Shown here: in pieces, positions 27,951 through 36,483 of the stretch | Position numbering within the stretch: position 1 is the first letter of the stretch | Layout: each line of letters starts with the position of its first letter | NCBI GenBank assembly: GCA_016700115.1 | Contig: CP064999.1 | Coordinates: forward strand, 992,001 to 1,056,000 | DNA: 64,000 nucleotides | Source: Sphingobacteriales bacterium | GTDB lineage: Bacteria; Bacteroidota; Bacteroidia; Chitinophagales; UBA2359 | Direction: 5' to 3' | Notes under the pieces: model-generated | Seen by the model: only the letters and a program-made list of their open reading frames with translations | Database searches by the model: none | What the model was told of the DNA's origin: nothing | Program-made: the position numbers and the translations under genes

Positions 27951-28736
27951 ATGCTGATGGAAATTCAGTCAGGGTATATATACGCCTTTGCAATTTTGGC
28001 CGGTTTTGCAGCCGGCATTATCAACACCTTATCAGGCAATGGGTCTTCCATAACCTTGCCCCTGCTCACTTTTTTGGGCTTACCCACCGGAATTGCCAAT
28101 GCAACCAACAGAGTTGGGGTTGCTGCTCAAAGTCTGGTAGGGTTTTTAACCTTTCGCAAAGGTGGTATTAAAACAGACAAATCCGTAATTTGGTATTTGA
28201 TTTTACCTGCCGTTGCAGGCTCGGTTGCAGGCGCACAGTTAGCAGTAAACATCAACGACAAATTGCTCAACATAATTTTAGCAGGGGTGATGCTTATTCT
28301 GTTGTATTTGGTGATTAAAAACCCCGAGAAATGGTTAGCCAATCAAATTCCCGACACCCAAAAACTCCGCAGTATAAAAAATCTCGTATTAATGGTATTC
28401 ATCGGTTTTTACGGTGGATTTATACAGATAGGAGTCGGCATCTTTATTTTAATTGAGTTGGTTTTAGGTGCCGGCTATAGTTTGAATCAGGCAAACAGCA
28501 TAAAAAACCTGCTCGTGTTTTCTTTTACACTACCGGCATTACTGATGTTTGCTGTTCAGGGGCAGATTAACTGGCAGTTGGGATTGTTGTTAACCTTAGG
28601 TCAGGCATCCGGAGCGTGGGTTGCCGCGAATTACGCCGTTAAAATTCCTTCCTCCAATGTATGGATACGGCGTTTGTTGATTTTGGTTTTGGTTTGGGCA
28701 GTTTTACATTTTGTTGGAAGGTATGCAGGTGACTGA
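27951..28736 (+). CDS. TauE/SafE family sulfite or organosulfonate exporter-like permease
   Basis: About 261 residues from the ATG at 27951. ATG at 27957 is equally possible, while the longest reading uses TTG at 27933. About eight hydrophobic segments and the duplicated family motifs (GFAAGIINTLSGNGSSITLP near the start, GFYGGFIQIGVGIF in the second half) identify TauE/SafE (DUF81). Inner-membrane permease, with anion export suspected in the family. It lies 30-36 bases after the flavoprotein gene and may be co-transcribed with it. With the YeeE/YedE pair, it is a second possible sulfur-compound transporter in this part of the window. Confidence 0.87.
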   Translation: MLMEIQSGYIYAFAILAGFAAGIINTLSGNGSSITLPLLTFLGLPTGIANATNRVGVAAQSLVGFLTFRKGGIKTDKSVIWYLILPAVAGSVAGAQLAVNINDKLLNIILAGVMLILLYLVIKNPEKWLANQIPDTQKLRSIKNLVLMVFIGFYGGFIQIGVGIFILIELVLGAGYSLNQANSIKNLLVFSFTLPALLMFAVQGQINWQLGLLLTLGQASGAWVAANYAVKIPSSNVWIRRLLILVLVWAVLHFVGRYAGD

Positions 28737-28813
28737 GATTTTAATGAACTCTTTATCACATAAGGCAGAAAATATATTTCATTCAATTTAACCACTCAAC
28801 GGTTAAAAAGTTT

Positions 28814-29026
28814 TTAGAACTCAAACTTGGTAAACGAAGCTCCGTTGAATATAAAAATAAATTCCCCGTTTAACACAAACCACAACTCGCGTTTAAGGTC
28901 TTTGAAAATTGCCCAAACTGCATTGTCTGCAAGTCCGTCTTTGTCAGTATAATTTGTCAGCCGGTATCCATCGTATTTCCAAACACCGGAATCAATAGTT
29001 CCTATCAATAGATTACCTTCGTTGTC
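28814..29026 (-). pseudogene. Remnant of a two-component regulator propeller protein
   Basis: An open stretch of about 70 codons encodes one blade-like repeat (LLIGTIDSGVWKYDGYRLTN, then DGLADNAVWAIFKD, then ELWFVLN) typical of the Reg_prop repeats in the sensory region of hybrid two-component regulators of Bacteroidota. A stop codon (29027-29029) interrupts the frame upstream and no kinase part is present. It is probably a decayed fragment rather than a functional gene. Confidence 0.6.
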
Positions 29027-29149
29027 TTAGCTGATAGCCCATACTCTTCAAAAACAGGGGGGCTTACCTCAAAAAATAACGACCATTACCTCAGTTTTAC
29101 CCCATCGTCATCCAAATGTTGAAAAACAGGTTGAAAACAGGGCTAAAAA

Positions 29150-29452
29150 ACATGTCAATTTTAACCTAAAAAATTGACATTTTTAAGAATAAGATTGCAA
29201 TTTTAAAGAGGAAAATTACAATTTTAAAGTTTCAAAAGTCAATTTGAGAGAAGGAAATTATAATTTTAAAGTTTCAAAAGTCAATTTAAGCGAAGATAAT
29301 TGCAATTTTAAAGAGGAAAATTGCAATTAAAAAGTTTCAAAAGTCAATTTGAGAGAAGAAAATTACAATTTTAAAGTTTCAAAAGTCAATTTGAGAGAAG
29401 AAAATTATAATTTTAAAGAGGGAAATTGCAATTTTAAGGTGTTTAATTGACT
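29150..29452. repeat. 21-bp-period tandem array of AT-rich units
   Basis: About 14 degenerate units with an exact 21-bp step. A CAATTT/TAATTT core recurs at 29156, 29177, 29198, 29219, 29240, 29261, 29282, 29303, 29324, 29345, 29366, 29387, 29408 and 29429. Two unit types alternate (AATTGCAATTTTAAAG... and AAAGTCAATTTGAGAG...). Some cores are palindromes (AATTGCAATT, AATTATAATT). No open frame spans the array: the frame read NFK has an in-frame TAA near 29327. Confidence 0.85.
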
Positions 29453-29473
29453 TTTTTTTGTTCAAAAGTCAAT

Positions 29474-29507
29474 AAAAAAGCCCCTGACTAACGGTCAGGG
29501 GCTTTTT
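29474..29507. terminator. Bidirectional intrinsic terminator
   Basis: GCCCCTGAC (29480-29488) and GTCAGGGGC (29494-29502) form a perfect 9-bp stem with a 5-base loop, flanked by AAAAAA and TTTTT. It serves the minus-strand gene ending at 29537. Confidence 0.88.
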
Positions 29508-29536
29508 AATTTGCAGTATATGGTAAAAAACCGGGA

Positions 29537-30265
29537 TTAAAGGCTGTTAAAACTGATGCCAACCGAGAAAGGAACAATTTTGGGGCCTTTGTCTTTTTCA
29601 AACAACTCGGAAAGGGAGTAAAAAGCAAACAAATTGATGTTGGCATAACCGGCTCTTGCGGTTAATCCATATCTGAAACGGTTCATGTTTGGAATGAGTT
29701 TGGTTTTGATAAACACTTCCCTTCCGCTGCCGTTCAAATCGTCGCCGCGGTATTTGGTATGTGCATCAAGCCGGTATCCGGCTCTGGCTCCGACTGCAAA
29801 TTTTATTCGTTTGTTTGATTTATTGGGGTTGGTTCTAAAGCGCAGTTCAAGGGCAGCATCCACAAACGAAGTGCTGAGTTTGTTGCGTTTTGAATTGCCG
29901 AGCGAAACCGAGTCGGTACCGTTATAAACCTTGTCGGGCAGGGGTTTAAACAGGGTGTTTTCATCGGCATCTAATGAAAAATAGCCGTTGTGGTAATAGT
30001 TGGAAAAGGAAAACCCGCCTCCCGGAGCTATGCTCACATTGTCGTCAATCAAAGCCACATCGTACATGGCGTAAATATTTAATCCCCGTCCATACCATTT
30101 TAATTTGATGTCGTCGGGTTTTTCGAGCCAGTTATCATGTGCGAGTTCAAGAATTAGGCGGTCTTTAGAGCCTTTCAGTTTGCTTGCTGCTTTTCCTCCT
30201 TGTGCAAAAACACCGGGCGAAACACAAAGCATGGCCATCAGTAGCAGGGAAACAATGTTTTTCAT
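29537..30265 (-). CDS. Outer-membrane beta-barrel-like protein
   Basis: 242 residues. The signal peptide MKNIVSLLLMAMLCVSPGVFA is followed by QGG. The mature part alternates short amphipathic strands with polar loops (for example KLKWYGRGLNIYAMYDVAL, ELRFRTNPNKSNKRIKFAVGARAGYRLD, FRYGLTARAGYANINLFAFY) and ends with VPFSVGISFNSL. This strand pattern with a terminal hydrophobic strand suits a small outer-membrane beta barrel as found widely in Bacteroidota. No specific function can be assigned. The gene is monocistronic with its own terminator; a possible minus-strand -7 element TATTTTTG lies at 30279-30286. Confidence 0.75.
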   Translation of the reverse strand: MKNIVSLLLMAMLCVSPGVFAQGGKAASKLKGSKDRLILELAHDNWLEKPDDIKLKWYGRGLNIYAMYDVALIDDNVSIAPGGGFSFSNYYHNGYFSLDADENTLFKPLPDKVYNGTDSVSLGNSKRNKLSTSFVDAALELRFRTNPNKSNKRIKFAVGARAGYRLDAHTKYRGDDLNGSGREVFIKTKLIPNMNRFRYGLTARAGYANINLFAFYSLSELFEKDKGPKIVPFSVGISFNSL

Positions 30266-30464
30266 GTTGTTTGTTTTTCAAAAATATAAAAATGACTCTT
30301 CCTGTTGCAGGAAGGTCTATTATTAACGGTGCTAATTTATGGATTCTTTTTGGCTTACCCGATAATTTTTAAAAAAACGTGAGGTTTGTTACCCGACGCT
30401 ATAACTATATGCTGAAAGTCCTAAATCGGATTAGTATAATTTATGAACCAAACCTTTTATTTTG

Positions 30465-30608
30465 TACCTTTGCCTGTGTAAGGAAGCGTTGAAGCATGTC
30501 TGCGGCTGGAAATTTTTGTTAAGTGAAAGGAGACATATCTTCAGACATTGAACCGGATAACGCTAATACGGGATAAATCATCCCGCGGAACATTACAACA
30601 GTTGACCA
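30465..30608 (+). promoter_or_regulatory. Promoter element and structured 5' leader of the DUF2007-cdsA unit
   Basis: A TACCTTTG -7 element (30465-30472) lies about 137 bases upstream of the start codon at 30609; the -33 element is not clear. The leader can fold: ATGTCTG (30496-30502) pairs with CAGACAT (30542-30548), and CGGGAT (30569-30574) pairs with ATCCCG (30580-30585). No U-tract follows the second hairpin. The rest of the 30266-30608 gap shows no gene. Confidence 0.45.
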
Positions 30609-30815
30609 ATGGAAAAAAACTGGGTTAAAATTTACAGCACTACCCAACGCTATTTTGCAGAAATTCTCAAAAACATGCTGCTTAATCATGACATACCTTG
30701 TGTGGTTATTGATAAGACAGATTCTTCTTATTTGGTTTTTGGAGAAGCAGAGCTATATTCCCCCAAAGAGAAAGCAGACGAAGCCATCTTGTTAATCGAA
30801 CAACAAAACGTATGA
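30609..30815 (+). CDS. DUF2007 domain protein
   Basis: 68 residues matching the compact DUF2007 (putative signal-transducing protein) pattern: WVKIYSTTQRYFAEILKNML, then IPCVVIDK, then GEAELYSPKEKADEAILLIE. Cytoplasmic. It overlaps the next gene by four bases (ATGA), so translation is coupled to cdsA. The same pairing is common in Bacteroidota and suggests a role in phospholipid synthesis or its control, but the function is unknown. Confidence 0.8.
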   Translation: MEKNWVKIYSTTQRYFAEILKNMLLNHDIPCVVIDKTDSSYLVFGEAELYSPKEKADEAILLIEQQNV

Positions 30816-31648
30816 GCGGATTAGGAAAAAGGGTGGTTACGGCGCTTATTTTGGCAACTATTGCATTTACCTGCCTTTTTACAAGCAGTTATTTGCTCAT
30901 GATGCTGCTTTTGTTGTTTGTATTGGGAGGGGTTTGGGAGTTTGCGGTGATGTTACAAATGCAGGAAGGAATTGCGCCCAACCGCACCCCTTTGTTTGAT
31001 AAACTGGCAGTTACAGCTCTCGGTGGGTTGGTTTACCTGCTGCTTTCGGGCATTTTAACCGGCCTTGTGCCTGCCAAATATTGGGTAGTTCTTCCGCCTT
31101 TGTTGTTTTTGCCGGTTATCCGGGAACTATATGCCAAACCCAAAGGCTTGTTTGTCCGGTTTTCACTCCACCTGACCGGAATTTTATACGTTTCCGTTCC
31201 CTGCGCTTTGGTCAATGCCCTCGCAATTTACGGAACAGATGCCGGCTATAAGCCCTTTTTTATTCTCAGTATTTTTCTGCTAATCTGGGCAAACGATACG
31301 GGGGCCTATTTTGCCGGTAAACTGTTTGGAAAAACGCCTTTGTTCAAAAGTGTTTCGCCCAACAAAACCTGGGAAGGCAGCCTCGGCGGGGCTTTTTTGA
31401 CTTTGTTAATGGCGGTGATTATTGCTCAGTTTATACCGGTAATTTCTTTGACCGATTGGTTGGTTATCGCGGGTTTTTCCATCACCGCCGGAACCTGGGG
31501 CGATTTAGCCGAGTCGATGTTTAAGAGAAATATCGGTGTTAAAGATTCCGGAACCCTTTTACCCGGCCATGGCGGTGTTTTAGACCGTTTGGATGCCGTG
31601 TTTTTAGTCATTCCGTTTGTTTGGTGTTGGTTGAACTTAGCGAAGTAG
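30812..31648 (+). CDS. cdsA: Phosphatidate cytidylyltransferase
   Basis: 278 residues with about eight membrane segments. It makes CDP-diacylglycerol from phosphatidic acid and CTP at the inner membrane. The family signature is complete at the C-terminus: SVSPNKTWEGSLGG followed by SMFKRNIGVKDSGTLLPGHG and GVLDRLDAV, which hold the metal-binding aspartates. It overlaps the DUF2007 gene and is followed by a terminator at 31770. Confidence 0.95.
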   Translation: MSGLGKRVVTALILATIAFTCLFTSSYLLMMLLLLFVLGGVWEFAVMLQMQEGIAPNRTPLFDKLAVTALGGLVYLLLSGILTGLVPAKYWVVLPPLLFLPVIRELYAKPKGLFVRFSLHLTGILYVSVPCALVNALAIYGTDAGYKPFFILSIFLLIWANDTGAYFAGKLFGKTPLFKSVSPNKTWEGSLGGAFLTLLMAVIIAQFIPVISLTDWLVIAGFSITAGTWGDLAESMFKRNIGVKDSGTLLPGHGGVLDRLDAVFLVIPFVWCWLNLAK

Positions 31649-31769
31649 TTTGATTGGCGCAAAGCTTTAGATTTTTCAAAAAATACGCGGTTTAAATAAT
31701 TTCTACTTCTGTTTTTCGAATTCTACCAACCGGTTAATAACCTTGTTTTGCTTTGCTAAAACAAAAAAA

Positions 31770-31799
31770 GAGCAACCCCATCGGGATTGCCCTTTTTTT
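31770..31799. terminator. Bidirectional intrinsic terminator after cdsA
   Basis: GCAACCCC (31772-31779) pairs with GGGATTGC (31783-31790) with one mismatch; the hairpin is flanked by AAAAAAA and TTTTTTT. It can serve both cdsA and the convergent gene at 31848. Confidence 0.8.
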
Positions 31800-31847
31800 A
31801 TTGATGTAACCGTCCGAAAAACCGGAGATACCACCTAAATGTTCCGA

Positions 31848-32633
31848 TTAACGAACAACGAGCATTTTAGCGGTAGATGTCGTTGTTTCGGTTTCGAGAA
31901 CGATTAAATACTGACCACTTGGAACTGAGGTTCCGTTTTCGTCAATACCATCCCAACTTACAAAGTGCTGACCGGCAATATGATTGGCTGAGGTCAAGGT
32001 TTTAACAGCCTGACCTTGTAAATTATAGATTTTCAGGCTGGCATGTTGTCCGTCAACAGAGGTAAAATAAGAGATTTGAGTAGAAGTAGCAAACGGATTG
32101 GGAGAATTGCGCAGTTGAATTGCCTCTTGTGAGTTGTTGCCAATTCCGGTGCCGCTGCAATCGGCAAAAGCAAGAGAAAAGTCATTGCATCCGTTATCGG
32201 GATTTTTTCCTTCAGAATCCCAGGCATTGGCATCGTTGTCCGAGCCGTTGAAAACACAGTTGATACCGGTTACATCTTCCGTTGAAGGAACTCCATAAAA
32301 TTCACGGGGCAAAATGGTGATTTTATAATTGTTGGTTCCTGATTCAGGATACATTTTAGTGTCAATTATGTTTTGAGGGGTTTCGTTCCAACTTTTTACA
32401 TATTGCCATGAGCCAGCAGCAGTTGTAACACCGCTATGAATTCCGATATAGGGCAACCCTGCAACATTTCCTTTACCGGTGGGCGTACATCCTGCATCGG
32501 CATAATAAGTAATTGTTATCCAGTCATCGGCAGTAGCCGGGCAGGAAATGGTTAACACCGGATTTTGAGCATTAACCCAACCGGTAACCAAAAGTAAAAG
32601 AACGAGCAACGTGTTTTGTAAAATTTTTTTCAT
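31848..32633 (-). CDS. Secreted protein with an amylase-associated N-terminal module and a T9SS sorting domain
   Basis: 261 residues: signal peptide ending WVNAQ, one beta module (about 25-165), and a T9SS C-terminal domain (about 180-261, starting NSPNPFATSTQISYF and ending MLVVR). The module aligns by eye with the N-terminal module of the GH13 enzyme at 23797: both share a G(I/L)..I..HTGV-like segment, W.YVK.W, and REFYGVPSTE / REYYGVPETE. No catalytic domain is present, so it looks like a stand-alone carbohydrate-binding or accessory protein displayed at the surface. The function is inferred only from the shared module. Confidence 0.75.
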   Translation of the reverse strand: MKKILQNTLLVLLLLVTGWVNAQNPVLTISCPATADDWITITYYADAGCTPTGKGNVAGLPYIGIHSGVTTAAGSWQYVKSWNETPQNIIDTKMYPESGTNNYKITILPREFYGVPSTEDVTGINCVFNGSDNDANAWDSEGKNPDNGCNDFSLAFADCSGTGIGNNSQEAIQLRNSPNPFATSTQISYFTSVDGQHASLKIYNLQGQAVKTLTSANHIAGQHFVSWDGIDENGTSVPSGQYLIVLETETTTSTAKMLVVR

Positions 32634-32857
32634 AACGTAGAAATTTGGTTATGGTGAAAGAATTATTTGATAAATGATGTGAATAAAAAACGATTATGCG
32701 AAAGATTTGTTGAAAAAAAGGGCAAAATTTATTTTTATGATGCAACCAATATCTTCAATAAATCGTCCGCCGGAAGTTAGTTCTTTTTTGGATTTGCATA
32801 CATGATTGTGTCATTTTCTAACAAAATTTAACGAAATTTACTTATAAACGGTTGCCT

Positions 32858-33391
32858 ATGCCTTTAATAATGCCGGTTAATGGAAAAAATCCCGAATTTG
32901 GAGACGATTGTTTTATAGCCCCCAATGCCACCGTTGTTGGCGAAGTAACGATGGGGGACAATTGCAGCGTTTGGTTTAATGCCGTTGTCAGAGGAGATGT
33001 TCATTATATTCATATCGGCAATAAGGTAAATATTCAGGACGGGGCAATCATTCACTGCACCTACCAAAAAGCACCTGTAAATATCGGCAACAATGTATCT
33101 ATCGGGCACCGGGCAATCGTTCACGGTTGCACCATTCATGATAACGTGCTGATAGGAATGGGCGCAATTGTGATGGATCATGCCGTTGTTCATCCCAACA
33201 GCATCATAGCGGCAGGAGCAGTAGTGCTGGAAAATACGGTGGTTGAATCGGGCAGTATATATGCGGGAGTTCCGGCAAAAAAGGTAAAAACAATCAGCCC
33301 CGAGCAATTTTCGAGGTTAATTGAAACCATTGCCAACAACTATATCATGTATGCCGGATGGTTTGCCGAAAATACAGAAGCCGAAGTATAA
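32858..33391 (+). CDS. Gamma-carbonic anhydrase-like hexapeptide-repeat protein
   Basis: 177 residues from the ATG at 32858 (a TTG at 32852 would add two residues). Left-handed beta-helix hexapeptide repeats run from about residue 15 to 145 (for example APNATVVGEVTMGDNCSVWF, VNIGNNVSIGHRAIVHGC). The metal-binding histidines of the gamma-CA family are at the expected places: IIHCTYQ, IGHRAIVHGC. A C-terminal helix (FSRLIETIANNYIMYAGWF) caps the helix. The family is usually trimeric, and many members are annotated YrdA/PaaY-like. Activity as a carbonic anhydrase is plausible, not proven. Confidence 0.9.
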   Translation: MPLIMPVNGKNPEFGDDCFIAPNATVVGEVTMGDNCSVWFNAVVRGDVHYIHIGNKVNIQDGAIIHCTYQKAPVNIGNNVSIGHRAIVHGCTIHDNVLIGMGAIVMDHAVVHPNSIIAAGAVVLENTVVESGSIYAGVPAKKVKTISPEQFSRLIETIANNYIMYAGWFAENTEAEV

Positions 33392-33422
33392 CCTGACTTT
33401 TTTATCAGGTTACCCTTCGGCT
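33379..33422. terminator. Nested hairpin overlapping the end of the gamma-CA-like gene
   Basis: The outer stem is AGCCGAAG (33379-33386) with CTTCGGCT (33415-33422), and the inner stem is AACCTGA (33390-33396) with TCAGGTT (33405-33411). The stop codon lies inside. It is convergent with the gene at 33487. Confidence 0.65.
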
Positions 33423-33486
33423 TTATAAAAATAATACGCTATTTAAAAAAGTACGTTGCTCAACATGTTTCTGTCATTCAGAACCC

Positions 33487-36438
33487 TCAATAACCAAAAA
33501 TTTCTTCCATAGTCAGCTCTTTAAACTCACCCAGCGAACGGAGGTAGTCCATATCTAATTTTGTTTTGTCGCCAATCACCAAATAGGTATATTTTTTACC
33601 TTTTACATGTTGGTTAAAAAACTGTTCCATATCGTTTAAGGTAAGTGAAGGAGCTTTAGCGTAAACGTCCTGATTTAGATCATAGTCCAACCCCCTGTCT
33701 TTGGCTCTCAGATAGCTGAAAAAAATATTGGTTTTGGTAGTACGCTCGGTTTCAATCTGTTTGAGAACCGAGGCCCGGGCACCTTCAAATTGTTTTTCGG
33801 ATTTGGGCATTTCGTTCATCAATTGGCTCATAGCTTTAATTGCCTCGACCATTTTGTCTGCCTGAACACCCATAAAAGCACGGGTATAATGCGACTTATC
33901 CGGTTTTAGTGGTGAACTGAAATAAGAATAGGCAGAATAGGCCAACGCCCTGGCCTCGCGAATTTCCTGATAAACGATGGACGATAACCCGCCTCCGAAA
34001 TATTCGCCAAACACAGACGAAGCCGGAATTAAGTTTTTATTGAACTTTTCATCTTTTGCGAGCATGGCAATCTGCGCCTGAACCATATTGTAGTTGACAA
34101 AGTAAACTTTCTCCTTTTCGGTAGGCTGTTCAGTAAACTCAACGGGTTTGGGATAGTTTTTCAGTTTTGAGGGGGCTTTATGATATTTTGAAAGTAACTT
34201 GGTGATGTCTTTCAGTTCGTTTTGCCCGTAATAGAACACATAATGTTTGTAGGTACTCAACTGTTTGAGCAAATCGGTCAGTTCTTTGCCGGTTATCTGT
34301 TTGAGTTCCTGTTCTGACAAAATGTTGGTAAATTCGGAGTTGGGTCCGTAAATTCCATAGTTAACCAACGCTTGCCCAAAAATGATATTTTTGTTTTTCT
34401 TATTGTCGTTGCGCTCTTTAAGCAGCCCTGCAATCATATCATCCAACGCTTTTTGGTCGGGTTGAATATTGCTCAACACATGCTCAAACAGTTTTAACCC
34501 CGCTTCGAAAGATTCCTCTAATCCCGAAAGCGACACATAAACCCGGTCGGCCGAAGAATAGATATCGAAACTTACGCCGAGTTTGTAAAACTCTTTTTGC
34601 AACTGTTCGGCATTGTATTTACTGGTACCTAAATACGGGAGATACTTAATTGCCAAACCCAGCTTTTTGTTGTGATTGGTCCCCATATCCAACACATAGT
34701 ACATATTAAAGGTGGGGTTGAGCGTGTTGTGGATATAACTCACCTCTATCCCGTTTTTTAGTTTGCCTTTTTTAATGGCTTCCTTGTAGTTGACAAAAAC
34801 AGGGGTTAAACTTCGGGCAGCTATTTTTTCATAGTTTTTAAAAAATTCAGACTGTTTGTCGCGGTTGAGTTCTACCTGAGTAATGGGCGGTTTTTCCATT
34901 TTAAGAACGCCTGGGTCTTCGCCATTGCGTTTATATATGACGACATAGTTGTTTTTAAACCGGTCGTTGACAAATTTTACCACATCGGCTTTGGTGATTT
35001 TTTCCAAACGGCTGAGTTCGCTCACATAAGTTTCCCATTTTTGGCCGGTAATAAACGACCTGACAAAATAAGAAGCCCTGCCCCAGTTGCTTTCTGCCCG
35101 TTTCAATTCGTTCAGCTTAAAGTTTTTGATTACCGATGGAATAAGTTCGTCGTCAAAACTGCCTTTTTTAAGAATATCCATCTGTTGCATCAGCAGGTCG
35201 CGCACTTCTTCAAGCGTTTGTCCTTCGCGGGGAACACCGTTCATCACATACATGCTGTAATCGTTCATCACATTTTGATATGCCCCGCCATCCAGAATTT
35301 TTTGCTGCTGAAACAGGTTAATATCCATCAAACCCGCTTGTCCGTTCTGAAAAATTCCATCCATCAGCCGCAGCATAAAGGCATCTTTAGAGCCTGCCCC
35401 ATCCAACCGAAATGCAATACTCACATTTTCAACTTCTTTGCCAAAAACAGTGGCTTCTACCGGTTTAGTCTGTTCTTCTTCTTTGGGCATTACCGGACGT
35501 TCCAGTTTTTTAAAAGGCAGTTTACCCAAATGTTTGTCTATCAAAGCAATGGTTTTGCTGTAATCCAAATCGCCGGACATACAAACAGCCATGTTGTTGG
35601 GCACATAATACGTATCAAAAAAGCGGTGAATGGCCTCCATAGACGGGTTTTTCAAATGTTCGCCAACGCCAATTGTGCTGATATTGTACGGATGTTTGGG
35701 AAACATGGTTTTGAGTATCGCCTGATATACTTTTGTTCCGTCCCGGTCTTGCCCCATGTTAAACTCTTCATAAACCGTTTCCAACTCGGTATGAAACAAA
35801 CGTAGTACCAATTGGCTAAATCGCTCTGATTCTACTATTAGCCATCGTTCCAGCTCATTGGAAGGAATATCGTTGATATAAACCGTTTCGTCGCTCGAAG
35901 TATAAGCATTCGTGCTTTTTGCTCCCAACGAACTGATCATTTTATCATACTCGTTCGAGATGGCAAACGTAGAGGCTATATAAGACAAACTGTCAATCTT
36001 TTTGTAAATGCTGCTCTTTTTGGCCGGCACATCCGTGTTTTTATGTTCCTCGTACAGGTCTGAAATTTGTTTCAACAGTTTTTCTTCCGTTTGCCAATCG
36101 TGAGTACCGATTTTTGAAGTTCCTTTAAACACCATGTGTTCTAAATAATGTGCTAATCCGGTATTGTCACGCGGGTCTTCCTTGCTGCCAACCCGAACAG
36201 GTACAAGGGTTAAAATACGGGGTTCGTCTGTGTTTTGAGATAAATAGACCTTCAACCCGTTATCTAAAGTATAAATTCTGGCTTTAAGCGGGTCGTTTTC
36301 AACATATTCATAGACGTAGTTGCCGTCTTTACCTCTTTTCGTTTGTCCATGAACTCCGGAGGAAAGTAAAAACAGGAATAAGCCAAAAAACAGGAAGGAG
36401 ATGAGTAACCGTTTGTTTTCGAAGTGTAACTTGCGCAT
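33487..36438 (-). CDS. M16 family zinc metallopeptidase (insulinase/pitrilysin type)
   Basis: 983 residues. The N-terminal hydrophobic segment (LLISFLFFGLFLFLLSSG) with a site near VHGQ indicates export. The inverted zinc motif HYLEH (97-101) lies in TGLAHYLEHMVFKGT, and the downstream glutamate region ELETVYEEF provides the third ligand. Two or more tandem M16 domains are expected from length; the second half (from about 540) lacks an HxxEH motif, as is usual. Probably periplasmic or envelope-associated degradation of oligopeptides. It lies 45 bases downstream of dnaX on the same strand. Confidence 0.92.
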   Translation of the reverse strand: MRKLHFENKRLLISFLFFGLFLFLLSSGVHGQTKRGKDGNYVYEYVENDPLKARIYTLDNGLKVYLSQNTDEPRILTLVPVRVGSKEDPRDNTGLAHYLEHMVFKGTSKIGTHDWQTEEKLLKQISDLYEEHKNTDVPAKKSSIYKKIDSLSYIASTFAISNEYDKMISSLGAKSTNAYTSSDETVYINDIPSNELERWLIVESERFSQLVLRLFHTELETVYEEFNMGQDRDGTKVYQAILKTMFPKHPYNISTIGVGEHLKNPSMEAIHRFFDTYYVPNNMAVCMSGDLDYSKTIALIDKHLGKLPFKKLERPVMPKEEEQTKPVEATVFGKEVENVSIAFRLDGAGSKDAFMLRLMDGIFQNGQAGLMDINLFQQQKILDGGAYQNVMNDYSMYVMNGVPREGQTLEEVRDLLMQQMDILKKGSFDDELIPSVIKNFKLNELKRAESNWGRASYFVRSFITGQKWETYVSELSRLEKITKADVVKFVNDRFKNNYVVIYKRNGEDPGVLKMEKPPITQVELNRDKQSEFFKNYEKIAARSLTPVFVNYKEAIKKGKLKNGIEVSYIHNTLNPTFNMYYVLDMGTNHNKKLGLAIKYLPYLGTSKYNAEQLQKEFYKLGVSFDIYSSADRVYVSLSGLEESFEAGLKLFEHVLSNIQPDQKALDDMIAGLLKERNDNKKNKNIIFGQALVNYGIYGPNSEFTNILSEQELKQITGKELTDLLKQLSTYKHYVFYYGQNELKDITKLLSKYHKAPSKLKNYPKPVEFTEQPTEKEKVYFVNYNMVQAQIAMLAKDEKFNKNLIPASSVFGEYFGGGLSSIVYQEIREARALAYSAYSYFSSPLKPDKSHYTRAFMGVQADKMVEAIKAMSQLMNEMPKSEKQFEGARASVLKQIETERTTKTNIFFSYLRAKDRGLDYDLNQDVYAKAPSLTLNDMEQFFNQHVKGKKYTYLVIGDKTKLDMDYLRSLGEFKELTMEEIFGY

Positions 36439-36483
36439 AAATCTAATAAAAATTGGTTGTGAAAGAAGCTGCCTTAAAACCGG

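Noticed and set aside
28737..29150. Functional two-component sensor gene
   Set aside because: Only one propeller-like repeat remains, with a stop just upstream and no kinase or regulator part.
30545..30590. Resemblance to the 3' part of a TPP riboswitch (GAACC...GGATAACGCTAATACGGGA)
   Set aside because: The essential CTGAGA block and the matching 5' stems are absent, and the downstream genes (DUF2007, cdsA) are not thiamine genes.
30609..31648. Transfer RNA or ribosomal RNA genes anywhere in the window
   Set aside because: The intergenic stretches I scanned showed no cloverleaf or rRNA-like sequence; a weak 16S-like string near 30555 is too short to mean anything.
32852..32857. TTG start codons for several genes (27933, 32852, 38340, 57382)
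   Set aside because: In each case a nearby in-frame ATG fits the family start, signal peptide or gene overlap better.
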